A DNA stretch of 64,000 nt. Origin: Hyphomicrobium_B sp001006785. Its GTDB lineage: Bacteria; Pseudomonadota; Alphaproteobacteria; Rhizobiales; Hyphomicrobiaceae. The stretch spans positions 186,001-250,000 of the forward strand of contig NZ_CDHO01000003.1 in the NCBI RefSeq assembly GCF_001006785.1, given 5' to 3'. Each line of letters starts with the position of its first letter. Position 1 is the first letter of the stretch. Both the position numbers and the translations under genes were made by a program. Of the stretch, positions 36,977 through 46,021 are shown piece by piece. The notes beneath the pieces were generated by a model. That model worked only from the letters and a program-made list of their open reading frames with translations, did no database searches and was not told the DNA's origin.

Positions 36977-37899
36977 TGAAGATCGGAGCGCTTATCCGGT
37001 TTGGCGAGTTCCGGATAGGCTGCGAGGATCAGATCCTGCGCCGCACTCGGCGTGCGCGGACCGAAGCTCAAGAGATAGCCGCCATCAAAAATCAGGATCG
37101 ACTTCGATTTCGCGGCCGGCGTTGCAGCAAACGCGGGTACGGCCATGATGCTCTCGACCGTCGTCACCTGCTGGCCGTTCGCCATCGCGATGATGACATC
37201 GGGCGCGGCTTCGAACAGTGCTTCATCACTGATCGGCTTCCAACCCTCGAGCGACGACGCGACATTCTCCAATCCGGCAAGAGCCAGGATGCCGTCGGCG
37301 GAGGTGTTGCGGCCGCCGACCATCGCCCGGCCGTTTTGGAACGAGAGAATGAAGAGAGCGCGGCGCGGCTTCTTGATTTGCGCGCGCAGCGCGTCGACTG
37401 CCGCAAACCGTTTATCGATATCGGCTACGAGCGCGGCCCCCTTCGAGCCTTCGCCCAGGAAATCCGAGATTTCCTTGACCTTCGTCGAAATGCCCGCCGG
37501 CGTCGAAATTTCCGGGATCGTGAGGACCTTGATGCCGGCTTCCTCGACCGTCTTCAGGACGTCACGCGGCCCGGCCGATTGCACAGCAATAAGAGTCGTC
37601 GGCTTCAGCGACAGAAGACCTTCTGAAGAGAGCGCACGCACGTACCCGACGTCCGGTTTTTCTTTCAACGCTGATTCCGGATACGTGCTGGTCGTATCGA
37701 CACCAACGAGAATATCGGACCGCCCGAGCGCGTAGACGATCTCGGTTACGACGCCGCCCGCCGCGATCACGCGCGCAGGCTGCGAAGCCGCCGCTTTGGA
37801 CGCGGCTTCGGTCTGCTGCGCTTGTTCGCCATTGGCTGACAGCGGCGCCAGGGATAGCCCGAGGATCGCCGCCAAAGCAGGCAGTATCGCGATTTTCAT
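36973..37899 (-). CDS. hmuT: Periplasmic heme-binding protein
   Basis: 308 residues with a signal peptide (MKIAILPALAAILGLSLAPL). The cluster A-2 (TroA-like helical backbone) fold is shown by IAAGGVVTEIVYALGRSDIL and VGVDTTSTYPESALKEKPDV, characteristic of HmuT. It captures heme in the periplasm and delivers it to HmuUV. It starts 6 bp after the HutX-like gene. Confidence 0.92.
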   Translation of the reverse strand: MKIAILPALAAILGLSLAPLSANGEQAQQTEAASKAAASQPARVIAAGGVVTEIVYALGRSDILVGVDTTSTYPESALKEKPDVGYVRALSSEGLLSLKPTTLIAVQSAGPRDVLKTVEEAGIKVLTIPEISTPAGISTKVKEISDFLGEGSKGAALVADIDKRFAAVDALRAQIKKPRRALFILSFQNGRAMVGGRNTSADGILALAGLENVASSLEGWKPISDEALFEAAPDVIIAMANGQQVTTVESIMAVPAFAATPAAKSKSILIFDGGYLLSFGPRTPSAAQDLILAAYPELAKPDKRSDLQ

Positions 37900-37905
37900 T
37901 GGCGC

Positions 37906-38451
37906 CTACGCTTCCCCTTTTGACGCCGTCTCGGTCCGAAGTTTCTCGAAGCGAGCCACCTGCTCCGGCTTCAAATTCTTCGCTTCGTCGCGACCGACGA
38001 AGATCTTGAACATCGCCTGACCTTCGCCATTGAGAAACTGGATCGAGCAGGAACGGCGCTTGAAAAACGGCCGGTCGACGAAATAGATCGCCGCGCAGCG
38101 TTCGATTTTGAGGTGACCGCCGAGCGGGCTGTCGCCATGAATGTTGAAGTAACCTCGCGCGTGCGTGCCTGCAGGAATGGTGCAGGCTGTCTCGAACACA
38201 CCGTCTTCCGTGTGCACGATAAAGACAACGTCGCCCCAGCTGGTCAGGTCGTCCCAGATGCGGTCGAACTTGTCTTTTGAAGCGACCGCTGCGTTTTTAG
38301 CCGGAAGACAATCGAGAACGGAACGGTAGGAAACGGAATGAGCAGCAGCGACTGCTTCGAGCACGCCGTCTGGATTGTCGCGAAGCGCATTACGCACTGC
38401 GGCTTCCGCATTCGGATCGGCTGACACGCTGTCTCGCACGGCGAGGTTCAT
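37906..38451 (-). CDS. hutX: HutX-like cytosolic heme carrier
   Basis: 181 residues from ATG 38451; a TTG at 38460 is the alternative. The signature block PLGGHLKIERCAAIYFVDRP followed by FFKRRSCSIQFLNGEG fits HutX/HugX (half-size HemS-related fold), which binds heme in the cytosol and hands it to a degrading enzyme. It replaces the larger HmuS seen in many rhizobial hmu operons. The neighbours are the IsdG-like enzyme 18 bp upstream and hmuT downstream, matching such a hand-over. Confidence 0.85.
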   Translation of the reverse strand: MNLAVRDSVSADPNAEAAVRNALRDNPDGVLEAVAAAHSVSYRSVLDCLPAKNAAVASKDKFDRIWDDLTSWGDVVFIVHTEDGVFETACTIPAGTHARGYFNIHGDSPLGGHLKIERCAAIYFVDRPFFKRRSCSIQFLNGEGQAMFKIFVGRDEAKNLKPEQVARFEKLRTETASKGEA

Positions 38452-38469
38452 GATCGACAAAACCTTCTC

Positions 38470-38805
38470 TTACTCAGCCGCAGCTTTGTTGTTGAGGCTC
38501 AGAGACTGGATCACATGAAAGCCTTCGAATTGCGGATGACCGAGGAACATCGGCTTGCGGTCGCCCGCGCCACGGTGCGACGCGCGGAACTCTTCCGATT
38601 TGGTCCACGCGTCGAAATCAGCGAAGCTCGACCAGGTGGTATGCGATGAATAGAGCGTGTGATCCTCGTTCTCAGGACCGCGAAGAAGATGAAACTCGAT
38701 GAATCCCTTCATCCGGTTGAGATTGGAATCGCGACCCTTCCAGGCGGCTTCGAATTCGCTCTCTTGTCCCTTGATCACCTTAAAGCGGTTCATCGCGATA
38801 TACAT
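38470..38805 (-). CDS. IsdG/HmuQ-like heme-degrading monooxygenase
   Basis: 111 residues, antibiotic-biosynthesis-monooxygenase fold. MYIAMNRFKVIKGQE provides the conserved Asn6. A Trp follows in FADFDAWTKSEEF, and a His in RASHRGAGD, giving the Asn-Trp-His set used by IsdG-type enzymes to open heme. Rhizobial HmuQ/HmuD are close parallels. First gene of the heme operon. Product and iron release need the HutX and HmuTUV genes behind it; regulation probably shares the AT-rich divergent promoter with hemP. Confidence 0.85.
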   Translation of the reverse strand: MYIAMNRFKVIKGQESEFEAAWKGRDSNLNRMKGFIEFHLLRGPENEDHTLYSSHTTWSSFADFDAWTKSEEFRASHRGAGDRKPMFLGHPQFEGFHVIQSLSLNNKAAAE

Positions 38806-39152
38806 GTCATACCCTCATTTGCATGGTCCCGGCTGAATCGCGAGCATCGCGATCGAACGGGTTTTTTTGATTTTTCGACTTTACGTTTTGTCGGCGCTGG
38901 CGTTGCCGGACACATGTCCGATCATGGCTGGAGACTGTGCTCGCTATCGTCTGTTTCGCCCTACGGCAGTCACTCCATCAAACGTGCGCAGCTCGGTCGC
39001 CAACGACCTAGTTGTTGCATAGTTAAACTGTACTATATATGTCAACATTGAAACTGGAATGCAAGCGTGTGGGAACAGGGGTCGAACGCGTGACATCGGC
39101 GACACAAAACCGTCGGAGAGATCAGCGTGCGAAAAAACCTGCTGAAACGGCA
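38806..39152. promoter_or_regulatory. Divergent heme operon / hemP promoter region
   Basis: 347 bp. An AT-rich stretch at 39011-39050 carries the inverted repeat ATAGT-N8-ACTAT (39020-39037). This is a good place for an iron regulator of the Irr or RirA type, which control these genes in other Hyphomicrobiales. I could not match a complete ICE or iron-responsive box, so the regulator is not assigned. Confidence 0.45.
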
Positions 39153-39314
39153 ATGAACTCTATCGTTCCCTTGCCTGAGGGAACGAATTCCGCAGTGCCC
39201 GAATTGAGCAGCCTGGATTTATTCAAGGGCGCGAAGGAATTATTGATCCGGCATAATGGTGCCGACTATCGCCTCCGCATTACGGCGGCCAACAAGCTGA
39301 TCCTGACCAAATAA
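39153..39314 (+). CDS. hemP: HemP/HmuP heme-uptake regulator-like protein
   Basis: 53 residues from ATG 39153; a longer frame from 39039 starts inside the AT-rich operator area. The C-terminal motif LFKGAKELLIRHNGADYRLR, then ITAANKLILTK, is the HemP family signature. In Bradyrhizobium and Burkholderia HemP/HmuP proteins activate the heme receptor gene together with iron regulators. Divergent to the heme operon. No heme receptor gene is adjacent, which is unusual because hmuR is normally next to hmuP. Confidence 0.85.
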   Translation: MNSIVPLPEGTNSAVPELSSLDLFKGAKELLIRHNGADYRLRITAANKLILTK

Positions 39315-39394
39315 ATCCTTCGAACGGCGTCGCGCGTTCAATGCCGGCTGTCGTGGAGATACCTCCGCAGCCCGCGACGCTATCGTCACGACAC

Positions 39395-40135
39395 TCAGCT
39401 GCCCGGCAGCTGACGTTCCGCATCGGGTAAATCCGACTGAAGCAGCGGATCGGCAATTTCATCCGAAAGAGCTTCGAGACGTTTCATATCCGTGATGCGC
39501 ATTCCATGATCGGGCGCGGCCTCGATCATACCCAGCTCATCGAGCTCCAAGAGCATCTTCGCAAGACGATCGACGCTGATCCCGAGGTAACCGGCTACGA
39601 CTGCGCATTCCAATGAATCGTCGATCAACGCCGGGTCGCGCCCTTCGCTTTCGTTCTGATGTGCGAGGGCGACGAGAAACGCCGCGAGCTGCACGAGCTG
39701 ACGCGGACTTCCGCTATTGACGATATGATCCCGCCGAAGCGCGAACTCGCGTTCGACCGCATCGTCAAATCGGCTCTTCGCCCGCGCATCCTCGGCGGTC
39801 AGGCGATCGATCTCGTCGAGAGCGAGGCATCTGACTTTCGTGTCGACCACGGCTCGCGCAGCCGTCGCGTGCCGTTCGAGAAATCCCATTCCGACGACGT
39901 CGCCGGCGAGCGCGAATTCGATGATCTCGCGAGTCTTGTCCGGATGCGTGACGTAAACGCAGAGCGCTCCCGTCTCAATTCTATAGAGATGGGATTTCAG
40001 ATCGCCTGCTTCGAAAAGCACCTCGTTGCGCTGAAGCGACCGAAGGGTCGCGTCCGTCTCAAGATCTTCGACTTTGAAAAAGGGGACGAGCACTGCGGGC
40101 TCGCAATTTTCAATCACCAGATTCAACGCACGCAC
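39395..40135 (-). CDS. Crp/Fnr-family transcription regulator
   Basis: 246 residues. The N-terminal cyclic-nucleotide-binding fold includes LRSLQRNEVLFEAGDLKSHL, then LYRIETGALCVYV and FALAGDVVGMGFLE. A dimer helix follows, and the winged HTH is VAGYLGISVDRLAKMLLELD. The FNR four-cysteine cluster is not present, so it does not sense oxygen through Fe-S. The effector is unknown. Its HTH recognition helix (VDRLAKMLLELDELG) resembles Rhizobiales FixK/FnrN-type proteins. It stands alone on its strand. Confidence 0.8.
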   Translation of the reverse strand: MRALNLVIENCEPAVLVPFFKVEDLETDATLRSLQRNEVLFEAGDLKSHLYRIETGALCVYVTHPDKTREIIEFALAGDVVGMGFLERHATAARAVVDTKVRCLALDEIDRLTAEDARAKSRFDDAVEREFALRRDHIVNSGSPRQLVQLAAFLVALAHQNESEGRDPALIDDSLECAVVAGYLGISVDRLAKMLLELDELGMIEAAPDHGMRITDMKRLEALSDEIADPLLQSDLPDAERQLPGS

Positions 40136-40360
40136 TCCGGTCTACGGGGGACCCGCCGGGAAGGCGACGGGGATTTCATCTGCGCGATTGCTATTCTAGA
40201 GCGTTGGAAACGTAGGATTGGTCTGCAATCCGAATAGGCCTAACGGAATATAAATATACTGAGCATTCTGGCTTTTTCCGCCGGTTTTGTCCAACACATT
40301 GCGACGTCCGGTTAATACGCCAGGCCAGGCAAGCGGTTCCGCATTGTTGGCGGTTAGCTT

Positions 40361-41371
40361 TTAAACCGAGCATTCCGAGCCGCAGGCGATCCCCGGGCCA
40401 ACCTCGAATTGCAGAGTGCTGTGCCGGATATCGAACTCTTTCTGCAACATCTTGGCCGTGCTGACGATGAAAGCATCACCCGGATGCCCGGCCGGCATGA
40501 CCAGATGACAGGTCAACGCCGTCTCCGTGGTGCTCATCGGCCAGATATGCAGATCGTGAACGCTTTCAACGCCCGGCAACGCTACCAGCTTGCTCCTGAC
40601 GCCATCCGTACTGATCCTGGCCGGCACGCCATGCAGCGCAAGCCGCATGGTATCCTTGAGAAGCCCCCACGTTCCCCAGACGATCACCCCGGCGACGACG
40701 AGGCTGACGACCGGATCCAACCAGTCCCATCCCGTTGCCAACATCGCGAAGCCCGCCAGAACGACGCCGAGCGACACCGCAGCATCCGCCGCCATATGCA
40801 GGTAAGCGCCGCGGATGTTGACGTCATGCTTGGTGCCCGAAACAAACAACCATGCGGTGAAGCCATTGATCAGAATGCCAATGCTGGCGACGATGATGAT
40901 TGTCACGTCGTTGACCGGCGGCGCCGAGTTGCCGAGGCGCTGAACGGCCTCCAGTATGATCGCACCAACCGCAATCAGCAGCAGCACGGCATTGGCCAAT
41001 GCCGCGAGAATGGTCGAAGATCCAAAGCCATAGGTATATCGCAACGTCGGACGGCGCTTCATGAGAAGCGTCGCGCCCCATGCGATCAGAAGCCCCAAAA
41101 CGTCGCTCAAATTGTGCCCGGCGTCGGCGAGCAGCGCCATCGAGTTCGCATAAAAGCCAGCGCCCGCCTCGACTACGATAAACGCAACATTCAGCGCGGC
41201 GCCCAGCGCGAACGCAAATCCGAAGTCTTTGGGCGCATGGCTATGGCCATGAGCATGACTGTGGCCGTGCGCATCTGAGCCATGCTCATGATCGGCATGG
41301 TCATGATCGTCGTGATCATGCCCCTCGTGAGAGGCAGACTGAGACTTGCCGGTCTGATGTTCCGTCGTCAC
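40361..41371 (-). CDS. Cation diffusion facilitator, CzcD/ZitB type
   Basis: 336 residues with a long His/Asp-rich N-terminus (HEGHDHDDHDHADHEHGSDA, then HGHSHAHGHSHA). Six membrane helices follow with zinc-site motifs ADAGHNLSD in helix 2 and HMAADAAVS in helix 5, and a C-terminal cytosolic domain (LPGVESVHDLHIWPMSTTET). An inner-membrane H+/Zn2+ (or Co/Cd) antiporter that exports metal. The histidine tail may sense or buffer zinc. It appears monocistronic. Confidence 0.93.
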   Translation of the reverse strand: MTTEHQTGKSQSASHEGHDHDDHDHADHEHGSDAHGHSHAHGHSHAPKDFGFAFALGAALNVAFIVVEAGAGFYANSMALLADAGHNLSDVLGLLIAWGATLLMKRRPTLRYTYGFGSSTILAALANAVLLLIAVGAIILEAVQRLGNSAPPVNDVTIIIVASIGILINGFTAWLFVSGTKHDVNIRGAYLHMAADAAVSLGVVLAGFAMLATGWDWLDPVVSLVVAGVIVWGTWGLLKDTMRLALHGVPARISTDGVRSKLVALPGVESVHDLHIWPMSTTETALTCHLVMPAGHPGDAFIVSTAKMLQKEFDIRHSTLQFEVGPGIACGSECSV

Positions 41372-41492
41372 GCCAATTTACCTGCTGCACGCGCGCCAAA
41401 TGACTTGCCGCGCAATAACTTAGAATGTGGAACCGCCCTGTCAAAGGCGCAACTCGCACTGCAGCTCTGCGCTGAAATACGGCAGCAGCGAT

Positions 41493-42929
41493 CTAACGCT
41501 TGTCGAGCCCGCTGATCCGTTCCAGCAGGCGCGGACGCCGGACGGGCGGCGGCGTCGCCCCGAGCGCATCCTTCACCGGCTCTCCCGCCGGCAGCGGCGG
41601 CGGCCGATCGACATCCGGCGCACCCTTACCGTCGCTGGAAGCCTCATTGTCATTGCCGTTGAGTGCCCGCAAATAAGGCTGCGCGCGCGTCTCCCGCGCC
41701 GTATCCGCTCCGTTGCCGTTGCTTGGAGCGACGGCTTCATGATCCGCAGACCGGACGGGCCGCGGCGCGGCGATCCGTTCCGCCAGCGGCTTGCGCGGTG
41801 TGGCATTCGCCACATCGGCTTCCTTTTCGGCGGAGGGACGGGTCCCCATTCGGCGCAACTCGTCGTGAAAGTGCTGCGCCTGTCGCGACAGACGTTCCTG
41901 ATCGGCCGCGATCTCGGCACGGAGAGCCGCAATCGTCTGCCGCTGATCGTCGACTTCGACCTGCAGCGCGCTAAGATCCGCCTTCTGCGCGATGCCCGGC
42001 GTGCCGGCCGCATTTTCCTCGAACGCCTTGACGGCCGCCTTCAGCTTCGCGAGTTCCGTCGACTTGGCATCGCTCGCGGCCTGCAGGTCTGCGAGACGAT
42101 CCTCCAGCGCCATGCGTTGCGCGTCTTCGTTGCCGACGTTCGCCTTGGCTGAGGCCAGATCGGATTCGGCTTTCGCAAGCGCAAGCGTCAGCTTCTTGAT
42201 CTCGGCATTGCGATCGCGTTCGCCGGCGGCCGCTTGCGCCTTGCCGTTCGGCGATTGCAATCTCGTGATGAGCGCGGCTTGCTCACGATTTTGCGCGCGC
42301 AGCGATTCAAGCTCCGACTTGAGCGCCACGCTGCCGTCGGCCCGATCATCGGAACGGCTGCTACGGAAACGCGACGCGCGCGTGTCCAGCGTCGTGCGCA
42401 GCTTGACGAGTTCCTTTTCGCGTTGCGCGTTGATCTGCGCCGCTTCCTCGAGCGCCGTCGCCTGCTTGGCGCTGGTCGCGAGCAACTCACGGATTTCGCG
42501 GTCGCGCGTTGCGAGCAGCTTGCGCGTTTCGGTCAGCCGCAGCTCAACCTTCGGCAACCGGTCGAGGATCGCCTGCTCGAGGACGCGCCGTGCATTCTCA
42601 TGCTCGTCTGCGCTCATCTTGTGGTCTGCGATCGTTTCCGTCAGCTCTTGGATCTTGGCATCCCGCCGATTGATTTCGACGCTTTGCCGGGCGGTCGAAA
42701 AACTCGCCTCCTCGACCTTCGTTTCGAGCCGGTGCACTTCCATCGCGAAGTCCGCCCGCATTCGATCCTTGTCGGCGCGGATTTCCTCCTCGGTGAGCGG
42801 TAGCGTGCGTTTCAGCGCTTCGGTCGTGAACCGTTCGATACGGCGGCGATAGGCCGGCAAAAGGACAACGACAAGCAGGGCCGCGATAAGGAATCCCAGC
42901 GTCACGAGCATCGCGGCGTAAAGCGTGAT
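41493..42929 (-). CDS. Membrane-anchored coiled-coil protein, unknown
   Basis: 478 residues. Read from TTG 42929 the protein opens LITLYAAMLVTLGFLIAALL, a membrane anchor, then VVVLLPAYRRRIERFTTEAL. Similar proteins in Rhizobiales begin at this position, so I prefer TTG over the in-frame ATG 42911 or 43034. A coiled coil fills about residues 45-380 (many Glu/Lys/Ala heptads, e.g. LTETRKLLATRDREIRELLA), and the last 100 residues are Pro/Asn-rich. No enzymatic motif. Possible scaffold or envelope spacer; function unknown. A terminator lies between it and eipA. Confidence 0.7.
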   Translation of the reverse strand: MTLYAAMLVTLGFLIAALLVVVLLPAYRRRIERFTTEALKRTLPLTEEEIRADKDRMRADFAMEVHRLETKVEEASFSTARQSVEINRRDAKIQELTETIADHKMSADEHENARRVLEQAILDRLPKVELRLTETRKLLATRDREIRELLATSAKQATALEEAAQINAQREKELVKLRTTLDTRASRFRSSRSDDRADGSVALKSELESLRAQNREQAALITRLQSPNGKAQAAAGERDRNAEIKKLTLALAKAESDLASAKANVGNEDAQRMALEDRLADLQAASDAKSTELAKLKAAVKAFEENAAGTPGIAQKADLSALQVEVDDQRQTIAALRAEIAADQERLSRQAQHFHDELRRMGTRPSAEKEADVANATPRKPLAERIAAPRPVRSADHEAVAPSNGNGADTARETRAQPYLRALNGNDNEASSDGKGAPDVDRPPPLPAGEPVKDALGATPPPVRRPRLLERISGLDKR

Positions 42930-42996
42930 CAAGCAACACGTCCTGAACTGGTCGGCAGCGCGGCCCCCGCCGCGCGCGGAATTCCCATAGATCGAG

Positions 42997-43020
42997 AGAA
43001 ACCCGCTTTTGCGGGTTTCT
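42997..43020 (-). terminator. Intrinsic terminator of eipA
   Basis: Perfect 10-bp stem AGAAACCCGC / GCGGGTTTCT with a TTTT loop (AAAA on the reverse strand), 34 bp beyond the leftward EipA stop. On the reverse strand the 3' arm ends TTTCT and continues CTCG. Confidence 0.7.
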
Positions 43021-43053
43021 GCAACATCGAACACGCGTTTATGGACACGGCCA

Positions 43054-43989
43054 TCAGAACGGGTTCCACGTTGGGTTTCGAGTATACTTCAAATAGCCGA
43101 CGTTGGCACCGAGCCGCAGTCCGACGCCCGCCCGAATCGGCGCCAGTGTGACATGCCCTGACTTCTGCAGTTGCACACTCACACCACCGATCAGATACGC
43201 CGCGCCCTCGACGCCGCCGAACCGGTCGAAAATGTCTGACGGGTCACGAAGGTTGTACACAAGCGTCATGACTTTGGAGCCGTCGGCGCCGAAATCGTAG
43301 CCGACCGAAGGTCCCTGCCAGTAGACTTTGAAGTCGCCCGCGTCCTTGGTGTAGAGCGTGCCCTCGCCGTAAGCCAGACCGGCAACGAACGCACCACCGG
43401 CGTCCTGGCCGAGGATGTAGCCGTTCGGCCTGCCGGCTTTCTGGAATGTCCATTCGATTGCGGACGCCAGTCCGCCGCTGATTTTGCCGAAGAAATGATT
43501 GCCCGCGCGGACGATTTCGTCTTCCGAATAGGTGCCGCGAACGGGACCGCGATCCGCCGGAGGACCGGAGTTGGAATAGTCTTCGCGGCTCGCGCTTTCC
43601 TGGGGCGGACGATAGGGCTCGCCATACCCTTGTGAATCGCCGGAATCGCGCTCGCCATTGTACGCGCCATACCCGCCGCTTCTGGGAGCCTGCTGATCCG
43701 AGCCGCCATAACCGCGGTTCGCCGGTGCGGGCTGATAATAGCTGTCGCCACCTGCACCTGCCGGAGCCTGGTAGGAGTCGCCCGCTGGCGGCGGCGCCTG
43801 GCGATAGGTGTCGTAACCGCCCTGCCCCGAATAGCTTTCCAACGGCGGCCGATAGGCATCGTCCACCGCGCCGGCGGTCGACGCCGTCAAGGCCATACAG
43901 ACAATGAGCGGCAAGCTCGCAAGCGCCGCAGCCGTGCGTGCCGGCGTTCTGAATGTTTTGGAGATCGTCTGTAAGACGCGGCTCATCAT
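43054..43989 (-). CDS. eipA: EipA-like envelope integrity protein (DUF1134)
   Basis: 311 residues from ATG 43989 (GGGG upstream; a second ATG at 43986). A signal peptide covers about 1-40, followed by a Gly/Tyr/Gln/Pro-rich region (about 45-140). The DUF1134 domain then opens DEIVRAGNHFFGKISGGLAS and runs to TRNPTWNPF, with GYILGQDAGGAFVAGLAYGE inside. Brucella EipA of this family is a periplasmic protein needed for envelope integrity and shows genetic links to O-antigen. The fold resembles SYLF-type lipid-binding domains. Confidence 0.88.
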   Translation of the reverse strand: MMSRVLQTISKTFRTPARTAAALASLPLIVCMALTASTAGAVDDAYRPPLESYSGQGGYDTYRQAPPPAGDSYQAPAGAGGDSYYQPAPANRGYGGSDQQAPRSGGYGAYNGERDSGDSQGYGEPYRPPQESASREDYSNSGPPADRGPVRGTYSEDEIVRAGNHFFGKISGGLASAIEWTFQKAGRPNGYILGQDAGGAFVAGLAYGEGTLYTKDAGDFKVYWQGPSVGYDFGADGSKVMTLVYNLRDPSDIFDRFGGVEGAAYLIGGVSVQLQKSGHVTLAPIRAGVGLRLGANVGYLKYTRNPTWNPF

Positions 43990-44126
43990 TAGGACCCCAG
44001 CTTTGTCGAACGCGCCTTGCACACCCTTCGAGAGGTTGACGGATTTCGCGCGCGACTACCCCCTCAGCGAAATCCGTAAGCAGATTCGCGGGATTCTGTT
44101 GCTAAAGTATGGCCGATTCGCGTTGC

Positions 44127-45026
44127 CTATGCGCCACGCGCATTTGGGCTGGCTTCGTCGCCGCTGCGCCACAGCGGCTGGCGGCCCCACGCAACGAAAT
44201 GCGGATTGCGAAACCCCCGCGCAAAATGTCCGTAGGTCAACGGCTTGCCGTCGAGCGTCGTGACCGAGCCGCCCGCTGCTTCGAGGATCGCCTGCCCCGC
44301 CGCGGTATCCCATTCGCACGTCTCGCCGAAGCGCGCATAAAGATCGCCTTCGGCCGCCGCAATCAGGCAGAACTTCATCGCCGAGCCGAGCGGTCGCGCC
44401 TCGTGGACATTGAGTTCCGCGAGCAGATGCGCGCTGGCCCCGCCCGTCGACCGGCTATTGAATGCGACGAGCGCATTGCGATCCGGAGCACGCGTCTGGA
44501 GCTTTTTCCAGTTGAGCGCCGAGAATGCTTCGTCGCCCGCAAGAGGAAGCCGCGCTTCGTATGCACCGCCGTCCGACCGCGTGACGAACAGACGTTCGGA
44601 CGGCGGCAGGAAGATCAGCCCGAACGCTGCCCGGCCGTCGTCCACGTACGCGACGTTGATCGAAAACTCCGGCTTGCCGCGAACGAAAAGACGCGTGCCG
44701 TCCAGCGCATCGATGAGAAAGAACCGTCGCGCGTAGCCATGGGTCGCGCCAGCCGCAATATCCTCTTCAGCAACGAGCTGAACACCCGGCGCGATCCCGG
44801 CTAATGCCGTCAGCAGCACGGCCTCGGCCTCGCGATCCGCAACCGTCACCGGCGACCGGTCCGCCTTTTGCTCGATCTCGACGCCCTTCCGGAAATGCGC
44901 CATCTCCACGCGCCCTGCCTCACGCACCGCCGGCAGCAACGCCGCGATCAACGCGTCAGGGTTGGTGAAATCGATCTCCGGATTCGCCTGCAATGAAACA
45001 CCAATGGAATTCTGTCCGCGCCGCAT
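44127..45026 (-). CDS. cysQ: 3'(2'),5'-bisphosphate nucleotidase CysQ / inositol-phosphatase family
   Basis: 299 residues. Metal-site motifs: EE in QLVAEEDIA, DALDGTR (for DPxDGT) and WDTAAGQAILEAAGG. The length and the FIG-type fold fit CysQ, which removes 3'-phosphate from PAP/PAPS during sulphate assimilation; an inositol monophosphatase is the alternative. It is divergent from chpT. A nearer start cannot be excluded because the first 15 residues are variable. Confidence 0.85.
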   Translation of the reverse strand: MRRGQNSIGVSLQANPEIDFTNPDALIAALLPAVREAGRVEMAHFRKGVEIEQKADRSPVTVADREAEAVLLTALAGIAPGVQLVAEEDIAAGATHGYARRFFLIDALDGTRLFVRGKPEFSINVAYVDDGRAAFGLIFLPPSERLFVTRSDGGAYEARLPLAGDEAFSALNWKKLQTRAPDRNALVAFNSRSTGGASAHLLAELNVHEARPLGSAMKFCLIAAAEGDLYARFGETCEWDTAAGQAILEAAGGSVTTLDGKPLTYGHFARGFRNPHFVAWGRQPLWRSGDEASPNARGA

Positions 45027-45257
45027 GCGCGCCCGATGCGCCTTCGTACGAATTGAGACCGTGGCGCGTAAGACTCAGGCCTTCAATGAAAAACGGGTCT
45101 CAGAGAAGCCGCCGGTCACAGGGCTTGGCAACGGCGATGCGGCGCATGTATCAGAGCATACAACAATTTCGCAAGCGGCCGGATTGGCTCGCGTCGCGCT
45201 GTCGCGCTTGAGCGGTCTTACGCTTCGACGCCGGGCTTGCATCAAAAAGGGTCGATA

Positions 45258-45908
45258 ATGAGCCAACGTGCACCTGTGCCGCCGACCGATCTCGAACTCG
45301 CAGCGCTGATCTCGAGCCGGATCTGTCACGACATCATCAATCCCGTCGGTGCCATTTTCAACGGCTTGGAAATCCTCGATGAAGACGATGACGCGCAAGC
45401 CAAAAGCTACGCCCTGAACGTCATCCGCAACGTCACGGAACAGGCGTCGGCGCGGCTTGAATTCGCCCGCTTCGCGTTCGGAGCCGCCGGCTCCGCGGGC
45501 GCCATGATCGACCTCACGACGGCTGAGAAAATCTCCCGCGGCTTCGTCAAGATCACGCAGGGAAAGCATAAGCTGATCTGGCGCGGCGCTCCCGGCTTTG
45601 TCGCCAAGGACAAGGTCAAGCTGCTGCTCAATCTCATCGCATCCTCGGTCACGGCGCTGCCGCGCGGTGGCGAGATCGACGTGGCGATCGCGGGCTCATT
45701 CGAGCAGCCGAGCTTTCTAATTCGATGCAAGGGCACCGGCGCGCGCCCGCCTCAGTATCTGACGGACTTCGTCGCGGGCAATCCGCTGGCGCTCGATGCC
45801 ATGTCGATCCAGGCCTATTATACGTGGCGCATCGCGCCGACGGCCGGCATGCGGCTCGAGATCCTGAAGGACGGGGCCGACATCCTTCTCGTCGCCAAGC
45901 CCGAGTGA
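45258..45908 (+). CDS. chpT: Histidine phosphotransferase ChpT
   Basis: 216 residues from ATG 45258 with AAAGGG upstream. H-box RICHDIINPVGAI with the phospho-accepting His24, followed by the dimerisation helices and a degenerate ATPase-like domain (DKVKLLLNLIASSVTALPRG) lacking the ATP-binding boxes. In alphaproteobacteria ChpT passes phosphate from the CckA kinase to CtrA and CpdR, controlling the cell cycle. The next gene encodes a single receiver domain and has a CtrA-like box in front. Confidence 0.92.
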   Translation: MSQRAPVPPTDLELAALISSRICHDIINPVGAIFNGLEILDEDDDAQAKSYALNVIRNVTEQASARLEFARFAFGAAGSAGAMIDLTTAEKISRGFVKITQGKHKLIWRGAPGFVAKDKVKLLLNLIASSVTALPRGGEIDVAIAGSFEQPSFLIRCKGTGARPPQYLTDFVAGNPLALDAMSIQAYYTWRIAPTAGMRLEILKDGADILLVAKPE

Positions 45909-45960
45909 TATCGCTGGACGTTCGGCGAAACGTTTCGCTGCCTGGAAAGCGCCTCAGAGC

Positions 45961-45975
45961 TTAACGAGACCTTAA
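45961..45975 (+). promoter_or_regulatory. CtrA-type binding box TTAA-N7-TTAA
   Basis: TTAACGAGACCTTAA, an exact match to the CtrA consensus TTAA-N7-TTAA, 47 bp before the receiver gene ATG and 52 bp after the chpT stop. The sequence match is direct; binding is inference. Confidence 0.7.
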
Positions 45976-46021
45976 GTGTTTGCGTAACAATCTATGTGTG
46001 GCTGTACGAGACATCCATCAC

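Noticed and set aside
45980..46021. Longer start for the receiver protein
   Set aside because: The 14 extra residues are not part of a receiver fold and the start would lie only 5 bp from the CtrA box.
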